A stretch of 23,106 nucleotides of DNA, taken from positions 1-23,106 of the forward strand of contig DASYQM010000015.1 of NCBI GenBank assembly GCA_036005525.1, read 5' to 3'. The translations under genes were made by a program, and so were the position numbers. The stretch is from UBA9676 sp036005525. Lineage in GTDB: Bacteria > Actinomycetota > Actinomycetes > Streptosporangiales > Streptosporangiaceae. A model generated the notes under the pieces. That model did no database searches. It saw only the letters and a list, made by a program, of their open reading frames with translations, and was not told the DNA's origin. Position 1 is the stretch's first letter. Each line of letters starts with the position of its first letter. Positions 1-7,456 of the stretch are shown here, piece after piece.

Positions 1-1
1 C

Positions 2-1321
2 GGTCTGGCGCAGACCACCAAGCAGTCCATCGGGGCGCCCGCCTTGACCGGCCTGATCGTGATCATGATCGGCCTGGTGGCTGGCGGACCCTGGCTCACG
101 GCCCAGGCAGCGCGGCTGTTCGGCAGGCTGGGATCCGGCCCATCGCCGCTGCTGGCCGCGCGACGGCTGGCCGACAACCCGAAGGCCGCGTTCCGGTCGG
201 TCACCGGGCTCGTGCTCGCCGTGTTCCTCGGGACCGTCGTCGGCGGCCTGCTGCCTGCCATCGAGTCGATCACCGCCACGCCGAGCGCCAGGGCGCTGAG
301 CACCGTGCTGCTCGACGCCTTCGTCTCGACCCCGGTCTGCGGGAACAACGTCAACTGCACCGGCAATTCTCCCGGCGGCGGCCCGGGCGCCCTCCCCGGC
401 GGCGGCCACACGGCCGAGTCCGCGCAACGCCAGCGGATCAGCCTCGAAGGCCTGCCCCCCGCTGCGGCCGCGACACTCCTTGGCGAACTGAGGGCGTTCC
501 GGGGCGCGACGGTGATCCCGGTGTATTCCGTGCCGCAGGACGGGAACGACGGTGCCGGGCCGGGCGGCGGACCCAAGTCCGGTCCTCCGCCGAACAATGC
601 CGTGATCAGCTGCGCAGGACTGCGCGAGCTCAGGGTGCTCGGCCAGTGTGCGCCGGGTAGTCAAGCCGTCAAGGCCAACACCGCGAGCATGATCTTCAGT
701 GATAACCCGTACTACAGCACCCGGCCGATCGTCAGCGCGTCGAGCCCGGCGGCGCCGGGCAACGTCAGCAAGCTGTACCTGCAGGCCGTGCTGATCAAGG
801 TGAACGGCGCGGGCACCCTGGAACGGGTCCGCACCTTCCTGGTGACGCACACGGCGCAGTCGGCGTCGGGCACCGCGGCGCGTACCTTCGGCGAGGCGGT
901 CCAGGCCCGCCAGGGCGTCGCCTCGACCGTGCAGCGGCTATTCGATGTCGCAGTCGTGCTGACGCTGGTCGTGGCCGGATGCAGCCTGGCGGTCGCGGTG
1001 GGCGGCAGCCTGGTCGAGCGCAAGCGGCCGTTCACGCTGCTGCGCGTGACTGGCACGCCGACCGCGGCGCTCTACCGGGTCGTCCTTCTCGAGGCGGTAT
1101 TCCCGCTCGCCGCAGCGACGATCGTCGCCGGGAGCACGGCCTACGTGATCTCGGTGCTGGCCGTGCAGAAGATGGCACCAGCGGGCACTCCGCTGCCGGT
1201 GCCCGGGCCGGTCTACTACATCACCATGGCGGTTGGCCTGGTCGCCTCGCTGCTGGTCATCCTCGCCTCGCTGCCACTCCTTGGCCGCATCACCGGACCC
1301 AGCAACGTGCGTTTCGAGTAA
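2..1321 (+). CDS. FtsX-family ABC transporter permease, C-terminal part (5' end outside window)
   Basis: The reading frame is open from the first bases of the window, so the N-terminal part lies upstream; a TTG at 44 is only an internal codon. A hydrophobic helix near the start is followed by a second one (around SVTGLVLAVFLGTVVGG). Next comes a roughly 200-residue extracytoplasmic loop, and then a C-terminal FtsX domain with three membrane helices starting at LFDVAVVLTLVVAGCSLAVA. This matches the second half of the long MacB/LolE-like permeases that work with a separate ATPase. The loop is unusual: it contains two Gly/Pro-rich stretches (residues GNSPGGGPG and GAGPGGGPK) and two Cys pairs that could form disulfides outside the cell. 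The cytoplasmic stretch VERKRPFTLLRVTG between helices is typical of the family. The substrate cannot be read from the sequence. The ATPase partner would be expected upstream, out of view. Confidence 0.85.
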   Translation, partial: GLAQTTKQSIGAPALTGLIVIMIGLVAGGPWLTAQAARLFGRLGSGPSPLLAARRLADNPKAAFRSVTGLVLAVFLGTVVGGLLPAIESITATPSARALSTVLLDAFVSTPVCGNNVNCTGNSPGGGPGALPGGGHTAESAQRQRISLEGLPPAAAATLLGELRAFRGATVIPVYSVPQDGNDGAGPGGGPKSGPPPNNAVISCAGLRELRVLGQCAPGSQAVKANTASMIFSDNPYYSTRPIVSASSPAAPGNVSKLYLQAVLIKVNGAGTLERVRTFLVTHTAQSASGTAARTFGEAVQARQGVASTVQRLFDVAVVLTLVVAGCSLAVAVGGSLVERKRPFTLLRVTGTPTAALYRVVLLEAVFPLAAATIVAGSTAYVISVLAVQKMAPAGTPLPVPGPVYYITMAVGLVASLLVILASLPLLGRITGPSNVRFE

Positions 1322-1357
1322 CCAGCGCAGGCCCGTCCAAAGGCCCGGTCCACAGGC

Positions 1358-1427
1358 CCGCACTGGACGTGCGGTCAGCCTGGCGCGCCGAACAGGGCAG
1401 GCGAGACTGCACCGACCACCGGGTCGG
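1358..1427 (+). terminator. Tandem GC hairpins after the ABC permease
   Basis: Two perfect short stem-loops follow the permease stop: CCGCAC-TGGAC-GTGCGG (1358-1374) and CCGACC-ACCG-GGTCGG (1412-1427). They have no U-tract, which is common for actinobacterial terminators. A terminator role is inferred from position only. Confidence 0.35.
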
Positions 1428-1581
1428 ACCTGCTCGCGCACAACCTCCTGGGCTGGTCTGCCAACTGCCCACTACACCCGTGACCAAAGTCGGCTGAGCC
1501 TGACATACCCAGCTGCCGCTATGAGTGCGCGAAGCCTCGGCCCCGGCCCTGGTGACAGCTCCCGTAGGTGATGATGGGCGA

Positions 1582-2520
1582 GTGGACTTCGAGCCGCACC
1601 GGGGTGAGCTGGTGGCGTTCTGCTACCGGATGCTGGGCTCGGTCCACGAGGCGGAGGACTTGGCGCAGGAGACGATGCTGCGGGCGTGGAAGGCCCGTAA
1701 CCGGTACGACCGCACACGGGCGTCGGTGCGGACCTGGTTGTACCGGATCGCGGCCAACGCGTGCCTGTCGGCGCTGGAGGACCGGGCCCGGCGGCCGCTG
1801 CCGTCCGGGCTGGGCGCGCCGAGCGGCGATCCCGGGGCGCCGCTGACACCGGCGTTCGACATCCCCTGGCTGCAGCCGTTTCCCGACGCGCGGTTCGATG
1901 TGGGGGTGCGGGCCGATATGCGGCTGGCGCTGGTGGCGGCGATGCAGATTCTGCCGCCGCGGCAGCGGGCCGTGCTGGTGCTTCGCGAGGTCCTGGAGTT
2001 CAGCGCCGCCGAGGTCGCCATGCAGCTCGGCACCACGGTCCCGGCCGTCAACAGCGCCCTGCAGCGGGCCCGCGCCGCCCTCGCGGATGTGGGTGAGGTG
2101 GGCGAAATCGCCGAGCCGGACGATCCGCGGGTACGTGTGGTGATCGACCGGTACGTGCGGGCTTTCGAGGCGGCCGACGTGCCCGCGCTGGTAGGGCTGG
2201 TCACAGACGATGCGATCTTGGAGATGCCGCCGGTGCCGCTGTGGTACCGGGGCAGCCGCGACTATGGCCTGTTCATGCGCCGCGTGTTCGAGATACGGGG
2301 GACGGGCTGGGCGGTGAGGCAGTTGACCGCCAACGGGCAGCCCGCGCTCGCCGCATACGCACCGGGGCCCGGCGGCGGCCACCGGCTGCACACGCTCCAG
2401 GTCCTCACGGTCACTGACGGCCGGGTCGGGCACAACGTGGTGTTCGCCGACCCGGCCGTGTTCGAGGCGTTTGACCTGGCCGGGCCGGTTTCTCTCTGCG
2501 ATTTCCGCCGGGTGCGATGA
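1582..2520 (+). CDS. ECF sigma-70 factor with SnoaL-like C-terminal domain (SigG-like)
   Basis: This is an extracytoplasmic-function sigma factor that would direct RNA polymerase to its own set of promoters. Region 2 (about residues 4-75) includes the typical YRMLGSVHEAEDLAQETMLRAW block. Region 4 (about 115-170) includes LPPRQRAVLVLREVLEFSAAE and a helix-turn-helix. From about residue 180 to the end there is an NTF2/SnoaL-like domain (IDRYVRAFEAADVPALVGLV), as in mycobacterial SigG and the TIGR02960 family. In related ECF groups this fused domain takes over the regulatory role of an anti-sigma factor, and none is encoded beside it here. I prefer GTG 1582 because the family usually begins close to this VDFEPHRGEL segment and AGGTGAT lies just upstream. 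In-frame GTGs at 1525 and 1552 are alternatives. It heads a tight operon with the two following genes. Confidence 0.88.
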   Translation: MDFEPHRGELVAFCYRMLGSVHEAEDLAQETMLRAWKARNRYDRTRASVRTWLYRIAANACLSALEDRARRPLPSGLGAPSGDPGAPLTPAFDIPWLQPFPDARFDVGVRADMRLALVAAMQILPPRQRAVLVLREVLEFSAAEVAMQLGTTVPAVNSALQRARAALADVGEVGEIAEPDDPRVRVVIDRYVRAFEAADVPALVGLVTDDAILEMPPVPLWYRGSRDYGLFMRRVFEIRGTGWAVRQLTANGQPALAAYAPGPGGGHRLHTLQVLTVTDGRVGHNVVFADPAVFEAFDLAGPVSLCDFRRVR

Positions 2521-2576
2521 GCCGGGGGGATGCCGCCGGTAAGTACCGGTGAGCATCGACCTGAAGGAGGCTCGTC

Positions 2577-3134
2577 GTGAGCGTCATCGTCATTGAGTTC
2601 ATCACCCTGGACGGGATCGTCTCTGACCCGGACGGGTCCGGGGGCATGCCGGCCGGCGGTTGGGCATTTCGGCACGGACCTGAGACTGTCGCCGGGGACA
2701 AATTCCGGCTTGGCAACACGCTGGATGAGGGGGTCATGCTGCTGGGGCGCAGGACCTGGCAGTTGTTCTCGCGGCTGTGGCCGGGACGCGACGACCCGTT
2801 CTCTGCGCGGATGAACGCCGTACCCAAGCTGGTCGCCACCCGCGTGCTTACCGACACCTCGGCGTGGGCGAACTCACAGGTCATCGACGGCGATCTCATC
2901 GACGCCGTCAAGCGCGAGCTGCGCGATGTCATCATCACCGGCAGCCTGAGCGTCGTACACGCGCTGATGGCCGAGGATCTGATCGATGAGTACCGGCTGC
3001 TGACCTTCCCCACGATCCTCGGCACCGGCGAGCGGCTCTTCCCCCCAGACGGCCCCTCCGCATACCTGGAGTGCCTGTCGGCCGAGCAGGCCGGCGCCGC
3101 CGTCCTCGCACGCTACGGCAGGACAGCACGATGA
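2577..3134 (+). CDS. Dihydrofolate reductase-family (RibD C-terminal-like) protein
   Basis: This is a 185-residue single-domain protein of the RibD_C/DHFR fold, in the YyaP/YwjB-like group of predicted NADPH-dependent reductases. Visible signatures are the N-terminal strand with TLDGIVSDPDG, the central LLGRRTWQLFSRLWPG block, and the C-terminal ITGSLSVVHALMAEDLIDEY followed by PTILGTGERLFP. The true substrate of such stand-alone proteins is usually unknown, and a role as the housekeeping folA product is unlikely. The GTG start at 2577 is well supported by AAGGAGG at 2564-2570. It lies 56 bp after the sigma factor, and its stop overlaps the next start as ATGA, so the three genes are probably cotranscribed. 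Confidence 0.88.
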   Translation: MSVIVIEFITLDGIVSDPDGSGGMPAGGWAFRHGPETVAGDKFRLGNTLDEGVMLLGRRTWQLFSRLWPGRDDPFSARMNAVPKLVATRVLTDTSAWANSQVIDGDLIDAVKRELRDVIITGSLSVVHALMAEDLIDEYRLLTFPTILGTGERLFPPDGPSAYLECLSAEQAGAAVLARYGRTAR

Positions 3135-3439
3135 CCGCCCGCTTCCTCGCCCTCTACGAAACGCCGACTGACCCCGAGGCCTTCGGCCGGCATTACCGCC
3201 AGATCCACATCCCGCTCCTGCGCCAGCTGCCGGAGCTGCGCCGGTACACGGTCAGCCGTGACGTCGCGGCCCTGCGCGGCGCGCCCTGCTACCTGATCGC
3301 TGAGCTGGAATGGGACACCATGGACGAGCTGCGCGCCGCGTTCGCCTCACCCGAGGGCCGCGCCACCGCGGCCGGCGCGGCACGCCTCCAAGAGCTCGCC
3401 CCGGTTCGCCGCATGATCTTCACCGCGGAAGAAGCGTGA
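3131..3439 (+). CDS. EthD-domain protein
   Basis: This is a 102-residue protein matching the EthD family of small dimeric alpha+beta-barrel proteins. The order of elements is typical: an N-terminal strand ARFLALYETPTDPEAFGRHY, the HIPLLRQLPELRRYTVSRD segment, then AELEWDTMDELRAAFASPEG and a C-terminal strand ending in MIFTAEEA. EthD-like proteins are found with oxidative degradation pathways and polyketide-type cyclisation, and their exact chemistry is often unclear. The start ATG at 3131 overlaps the stop of the reductase gene by four bases (ATGA), which indicates translational coupling. Its 3' end runs straight into the stump of a methyltransferase gene. Confidence 0.85.
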   Translation: MTARFLALYETPTDPEAFGRHYRQIHIPLLRQLPELRRYTVSRDVAALRGAPCYLIAELEWDTMDELRAAFASPEGRATAAGAARLQELAPVRRMIFTAEEA

Positions 3440-3440
3440 T

Positions 3441-3707
3441 GCAGGCTTCGAGGATGTGCTGGCCCGGACCCGCTTTGGTGTCCCGCAGCGGTTCTTCGTC
3501 CCAGGCATCCCCGACCTGCTGCGAGATAGCGAGAGCGTCCTGTCCGGCTACTTTTCCCTGTCCTCCTCGGCGTCGCACCTGTTTGGTGATCGTCTTGACG
3601 AGTTCGCCGGGGAGGTGCGGGCGCTGCTCGCGAACCGTTCCGCCGCGGGTGTTTTCTGGGGCTGGCCGGGCGACACCGAGGTGGTAATGGCCCGCAAGCC
3701 CAGCTGA
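3441..3707 (+). pseudogene. 3' remnant of a class I SAM-dependent methyltransferase
   Basis: About 88 codons encode only the C-terminal tail of a methyltransferase. The readable homology starts at AGFEDVLARTRFGVPQRFF and runs through LSGYFSLSSSASHLFGDRLD to FWGWPGDTEVVMARKPS. This tail is typical of actinobacterial SAM methyltransferases about 250-280 residues long. The SAM-binding Rossmann part (motif I, normally VLDVGCGTG-like) is absent. The homologous segment begins one base after the EthD stop, in a different frame, so the first two thirds of the gene seem to have been deleted during the event that placed it here. A GTG at 3456 could start an 83-residue peptide, but no good ribosome-binding site is visible. 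Assignment rests on family recall of the tail, not on a search. Confidence 0.6.
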
Positions 3708-3721
3708 ACAAGAGCCAGTGG

Positions 3722-3738
3722 CACCTCCCGCGGGGGTG
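3722..3738 (+). terminator. Possible hairpin terminator
   Basis: CACCTCC-CGC-GGGGGTG folds into a seven-pair stem with one T-G pair and a three-base loop. It sits 15 bp after the methyltransferase remnant, between that unit and the convergent TetR gene. No T-tract follows. Confidence 0.3.
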
Positions 3739-3881
3739 ATCGCCGACCCGCCGGTGTGCAGGGCAATCCGAGCGCGGCCCGACGGCGGACCCGGGACGCT
3801 CGGCATCGGCACGGAACCGGCGATGGGGATCCGTCAGGCCCCAGCGTTAGGTTCCCGCCCGGGCGGATGCGGCGCGGTTCG

Positions 3882-4502
3882 CTACTGTGGCGCCGGCGCG
3901 GACAGCACGCCGATGCGCGCGGCGGCGGCGGCGGCGGTTGCGGCGGCACTATCGGCGATGTCCTCGCCGGCCTGCTCGCCGGCGATGAACAGCCGGTAGT
4001 AGATCAGGGCAGTAACAGTGCGGATCACCCCGGCGGCGTCGGTGCCGGGCGGCAGTTCGCCGCGCTGTATGGCCCGGCCGATGATGACGGTCATCTTGGC
4101 GGTGCGGGTGGCGAGGAAGCGGGACAGCACCTCCTGAGCCGCCGGGTTCTGCACAGCTGCCGCGACCATGCTGGCGAAGGCCGCCTTGATGGCTGGATCC
4201 CGGAGGCTGGTCACCACGCCGCGCGCGAGTGCGCGGAGATCGGCGTCGAGGTTTCCGTCGTCGGGCACGGCTATCTCCTGCGCCGCATGCTCGGCCATGA
4301 GGTCGGCCAGCAGCCCGTCAAGGCCGCCCCAGCGCCGGTAGATCGTCGTCTTGGCGATGCCGGCCCGGGCCGCCACCTGCTCGACCGTGGTGTCCGCGTA
4401 CCCGTTGTCGATTAGCTCACCGACGACAGCTTGCATGACCGCGGCGCGAGTGCGCGCTGTCCTCCCGCCTGGCCTGAGGCTTCCCGGACGGTTCACTGTC
4501 AA
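3882..4502 (-). CDS. TetR/AcrR-family transcriptional regulator
   Basis: This is a 206-residue one-component repressor. The N-terminal DNA-binding domain spans about residues 16-62, with the recognition helix-turn-helix in TTVEQVAARAGIAKTTIYRRW (38-58). The rest is a helical ligand-binding and dimerisation domain of the TetR_C type (DGLLADLMAEH, then RALARGVVTSLRDP). The C-terminus carries a run of alanines (AAATAAAAAA). The TTG start at 4502 is supported by GGAG six bases upstream; an in-frame GTG two codons later is the alternative. It is divergent from the SRPBCC genes across an 83-bp gap holding an inverted repeat. It therefore most likely represses itself and that unit. Confidence 0.9.
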   Translation of the reverse strand: MTVNRPGSLRPGGRTARTRAAVMQAVVGELIDNGYADTTVEQVAARAGIAKTTIYRRWGGLDGLLADLMAEHAAQEIAVPDDGNLDADLRALARGVVTSLRDPAIKAAFASMVAAAVQNPAAQEVLSRFLATRTAKMTVIIGRAIQRGELPPGTDAAGVIRTVTALIYYRLFIAGEQAGEDIADSAAATAAAAAARIGVLSAPAPQ

Positions 4503-4513
4503 AAAGAACTCCA

Positions 4514-4559
4514 GTTGCGTTTAGAGCGTACTCCCTGTAGCCTCACGTGCTAACGCAAC
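4514..4559. promoter_or_regulatory. Divergent promoter region with inverted repeat, probable TetR operator
   Basis: GTTGCGTT (4514-4521) and AACGCAAC (4552-4559) form an 8-bp inverted repeat in the gap between the TetR gene and the SRPBCC genes. The plus strand also reads TTGCGT (4515-4520), 17 bp, then TAGCCT (4538-4543), a plausible -35/-10 pair for the rightward unit. A CACGTG hexamer (4544-4549) lies between the arms. The operator role is inferred. Confidence 0.45.
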
Positions 4560-4585
4560 CATCATCCTATTAGGAGTCGGATCGG

Positions 4586-4813
4586 ATGCGCACCATCTCG
4601 GCCATCATCGACATCGGCGCGACTCCGCAGCAGGTCTGGGGCGTGCTGGCTGACCTGGACTGCTACCCGCAGTGGAACCCGCTCATCCGCCCGGCCCCCG
4701 GGGAGCTAGCCGAGGGGGCGTCCCTCACCCTGCTGGCCTGCCACACCACTCCCGGAGCTAACGATGACCACGCTTCTGTACGCGGGGCCGCCGCCCTGCA
4801 CTCCGACACATGA
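4586..4813 (+). pseudogene. Truncated SRPBCC (polyketide cyclase/START-like) protein
   Basis: The first 50 codons encode a good SRPBCC N-terminus: strand ISAIIDIGATPQQVWGVLADLD, then CYPQWNPLIRPAPGELAEGA, the usual entry into the helix-grip fold. After SLTLL the sequence stops resembling the family and the frame ends at 75 codons, about half the 140-160 residues needed for the fold. The remaining strands and the long C-terminal helix are missing, so a functional fold is unlikely. It begins with ATG 4586 after TAGGAGTCGG, a good ribosome-binding site, and the probable promoter in front of it is intact. It lies 15 bp before a second, complete SRPBCC gene. It may now serve mainly as a translated leader for that gene. 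Confidence 0.6.
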
Positions 4814-4828
4814 GGATGGAGAACCAGC

Positions 4829-5356
4829 ATGACTGCGACAAGCCCCGACATCACCTTCTGCCTGAAGCGGATTGGCAAGGACACCGCTGGCTGGGACACG
4901 CTAGTCGTCGCCGGTGCCGCTGATACCGTCACACCACCCGAGGATCTGTGGGCGGCCTGGAGCGACCTTGAGCGCTGGCCACTCTGGTCTCCCCTTCACC
5001 GTTCGGTGACCGGGACAGCAGAGGCCGGGCTGGCGGCCGGTGCGTCTTTCGACCAGCAGATCAGCCTTGGCTTCCCCATCGGCACCACCACCGAGCACGC
5101 CACCTTCGACCTGCTCGAACCGGGGCGCCGGGCAGCCTGGGCAGGCGATGCCAACGGCATCAGGAACTGTCATCTGTGGAGCTTCACCCCACTGCCCGAC
5201 GGCAGGACCCACGTCAGCAACACCGAAGTGTTCGCCGGCTTTCCAGTGGCGGTACTGCGCCCGCTAGTCACCCGCCGTTGGAACCGCCTGTTCCAGGCCG
5301 CGGTCGATGGCCTCATCGGCCAGGCATCCGCCGACCGGAGCGGCTCGTCCCGGTAA
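4829..5356 (+). CDS. SRPBCC family protein
   Basis: This is a 175-residue START/polyketide-cyclase-like protein with a helix-grip fold forming a hydrophobic ligand pocket. The sequence shows the N-terminal PEDLWAAWSDLERWPLWSPL helix, central strands (FDQQISLGFPIGTTTEHATF and LWSFTPLPDGRTHVSNTEV) and the long C-terminal helix LVTRRWNRLFQAAVDGLIGQ. The ligand or reaction is not predictable. ATG 4829 has GGATGGAG about seven bases upstream. It follows the truncated SRPBCC gene closely and is probably transcribed from the promoter in the TetR intergenic region, so control by that TetR protein is likely. Confidence 0.85.
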   Translation: MTATSPDITFCLKRIGKDTAGWDTLVVAGAADTVTPPEDLWAAWSDLERWPLWSPLHRSVTGTAEAGLAAGASFDQQISLGFPIGTTTEHATFDLLEPGRRAAWAGDANGIRNCHLWSFTPLPDGRTHVSNTEVFAGFPVAVLRPLVTRRWNRLFQAAVDGLIGQASADRSGSSR

Positions 5357-5682
5357 ACATCCGTCACGAGCGCGGGCGGCCACCCGTGACGCCCTGTCGA
5401 CACCGGGCTGTGGCTGGCTGAGCACACCGGGCCGGCCGGCATGAGCATTAACCTCATCGCCGGGGAGGCCCAGGGCTGGCGAAGGGGCGCACTTTCACGA
5501 CCTCGCCGATCGCGCTGGGTTCTTGGTGGCGGTGTGCCGCGCCATGAAACGGGCCGGCATCGCCAAGACACCGGAAGACGCAAGGCCGGACACGGGTTTG
5601 TGTTGGGGGTGCTGCGGGCGGGATTATCGTTGCGTCGTTGATCGCCGTCTCCGCAGTGGCGCATGCTGGGGGGCCTTGGCCC
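5357..5682. other. Intergenic region between SRPBCC and GMC oxidoreductase genes
   Basis: This is a 326-bp gap. It has coding-like composition, and one plus frame from 5487 is open up to the GMC start (it reads AHFHDLADRAGFLVAVCRAM). I cannot assign that reading to a family and it has no start signal. It may be a gene remnant. No convincing promoter or terminator was found. Confidence 0.4.
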
Positions 5683-7224
5683 GTGAAGTATGACGATGTC
5701 ATTGTGGGTGGCGGGTCGGCTGGTGCGGTGCTGGCGGCGCGGCTGTCGCAGGAACCGGCGCGCCGGGTGCTGCTGGTGGAGGCGGGCCCGGACTACCCGA
5801 CCCTGGAGTCGACCCCGGCCGATTTGCGGGACGGCTGGCGGATGTCGTTGCGGGCGCACGATTGGGGGCTAACCGCGCAGGCGGTGCCCGGCCGGGTCAT
5901 TCCCTACCCGCGCGGCCGGGTGATCGGCGGTTCCTCCGCCGTCAATGCCGCGATCGCGCTGCGAGGCGTGCCGGCCGACTACGACCAGTGGGCGGCGCTG
6001 GGCAACGGTGAGTGGGGCTGGGCGCAGGTACTGCCATACTTTCGGCGCCTGGAAGACGACCCGGAGGGGGACGCCGGGCTGCACGGCCGCGGCGGGCCGA
6101 TCGCGATCGCCCGCTGGCGGCCTGATGAGCTGATCCCGGTCCAGCGCGCGTTCTTGGAGGTCTGCCGGAGCCTGGGCTTCCCCGAGGTCGCCGACCACAA
6201 CCACCCACAAGCGGCCGGCGTGGGCCCGTTCCCGCAAAACCGGCGAGGCCGGCTGCGCCTGTCCACGGCGATCGGCTACCTGCTGCCCGCCCGGCACCGG
6301 CCCAACCTCACGATCTGGCCGCGCTGCCTGGTCAACCGGGTCCTCGTCAGCGGCGGCCGGGCGGTCGGAGTAGACATCGACGCCGGCAGCGGGCCGGACC
6401 AGGTCTACGGGCGGCGGATCACCCTGGCGGCCGGCGCGATCGGTTCGCCGGCGATCCTGCTCCGCTCGGGTATCGGCCCCGGCGCCGTGCTGGCCGGGCT
6501 GGGTATCGAGCCGGTAGCCGACCTGCCTGGCGTCGGCGCGGGCCTGGCCGACCACCCGGTCACCCGGCTGCTGCTGGTGCCCATGCCGGGCAGCTGCGAC
6601 CCGGGCACCCCGCTCGCGCAGGTGGTCCTGCGCTACACCGCTCCCGGCTCGGGCGAGTTCAACGACATGCAGCAGGTCATGTTCAGCCACGTGGACGTGG
6701 CGGGCATCGGCGGACAGCAGGCGGTGGCGGCGGTGGGCACGCCGCTCGCGATCGGGCTGCCGGTGGCGCTCGAACGCCCCCGCGCGCGCGGCCGGCTGCT
6801 GCTCGCGAGCACCGACCCGCGCGTCCCGCCGGTGATCCATCTCAACTTCGCCGCCGACCCCGAAGACCTGCGCCGGCTCGTCGCGGGCGTCCGGCTCGCC
6901 TGGCAGATCGCCCACCAGCCGCAGATCGCCCGCCACACCCGCCGCATCGCGCTGCTCACGGAAGAAACGATGAGCTCCGACGACATGCTCGCGGCCTATG
7001 TCCGCGCAACCGTATCCACCCAGTTCCATCCCTGCGGCACCGCCCGGATGGGCCCGCCGGGCGATCCGATGGCCGTGGTCGACCAGCACTGCCGGGTCCG
7101 CACCATCGAGAACCTGCGGGTGGCCGACGCGTCGGTCATGCCGACCATCCCACGGGCGAACATCAACCTCACCGCCATCATGATCGGCGAGCACGTCTCC
7201 GACTGGATGCGCGGCAAGACCTAG
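5683..7224 (+). CDS. GMC-family FAD-dependent oxidoreductase
   Basis: This flavoenzyme of the glucose-methanol-choline family oxidises an alcohol group using FAD; the specific substrate cannot be told. Numbering is from GTG 5683. The dinucleotide-binding loop is GGGSAG (9-14), followed by the ribose-binding acid in VLLVEAG. GMC signature 1 is GRVIGGSSAVNAAIALRG (78-95) and signature 2 is GAIGSPAILLRSGIGP (about 251-266). The catalytic pair is His449 (in STQFHPCGTARMG) and Asn493 (in RANINLTAIMIGE), a His/Asn arrangement like choline oxidase. At 513 residues it is full length. GTG 5683 is preferred because the FAD motif normally starts within ten residues and GGGGGG lies about ten bases upstream; a TTG at 5638 would add 15 residues. 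There is no electron-transfer partner or transporter beside it. Confidence 0.92.
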   Translation: MKYDDVIVGGGSAGAVLAARLSQEPARRVLLVEAGPDYPTLESTPADLRDGWRMSLRAHDWGLTAQAVPGRVIPYPRGRVIGGSSAVNAAIALRGVPADYDQWAALGNGEWGWAQVLPYFRRLEDDPEGDAGLHGRGGPIAIARWRPDELIPVQRAFLEVCRSLGFPEVADHNHPQAAGVGPFPQNRRGRLRLSTAIGYLLPARHRPNLTIWPRCLVNRVLVSGGRAVGVDIDAGSGPDQVYGRRITLAAGAIGSPAILLRSGIGPGAVLAGLGIEPVADLPGVGAGLADHPVTRLLLVPMPGSCDPGTPLAQVVLRYTAPGSGEFNDMQQVMFSHVDVAGIGGQQAVAAVGTPLAIGLPVALERPRARGRLLLASTDPRVPPVIHLNFAADPEDLRRLVAGVRLAWQIAHQPQIARHTRRIALLTEETMSSDDMLAAYVRATVSTQFHPCGTARMGPPGDPMAVVDQHCRVRTIENLRVADASVMPTIPRANINLTAIMIGEHVSDWMRGKT

Positions 7225-7456
7225 CCAGCCCTCATGGCGGCGGGCTATGCCCGGCACAGCCAGATCCCGCCATCTCTGCCGTTCCCTTGGCCAGTTACGC
7301 GTGGCCAATGTGGTCGGCGTCGTCCAGTACACTGCACAGGCCGCCGTGCTTGGTATCGCCATCGCCGCGGTCGGGGCGGCATCACATTCTCGTCGTGGGT
7401 TCCATGGCGGGAAGCTGGCCGGGGTCGGGGTGCCAGGCCTGAGAGGAATTAGTGAG

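Noticed and set aside
4764..4832. 22-codon frame beginning MTTLLYAGPP that overlaps the second SRPBCC start as ATGA
   Set aside because: Too short to judge, no ribosome-binding site, and it lies inside the tail of the truncated SRPBCC frame.
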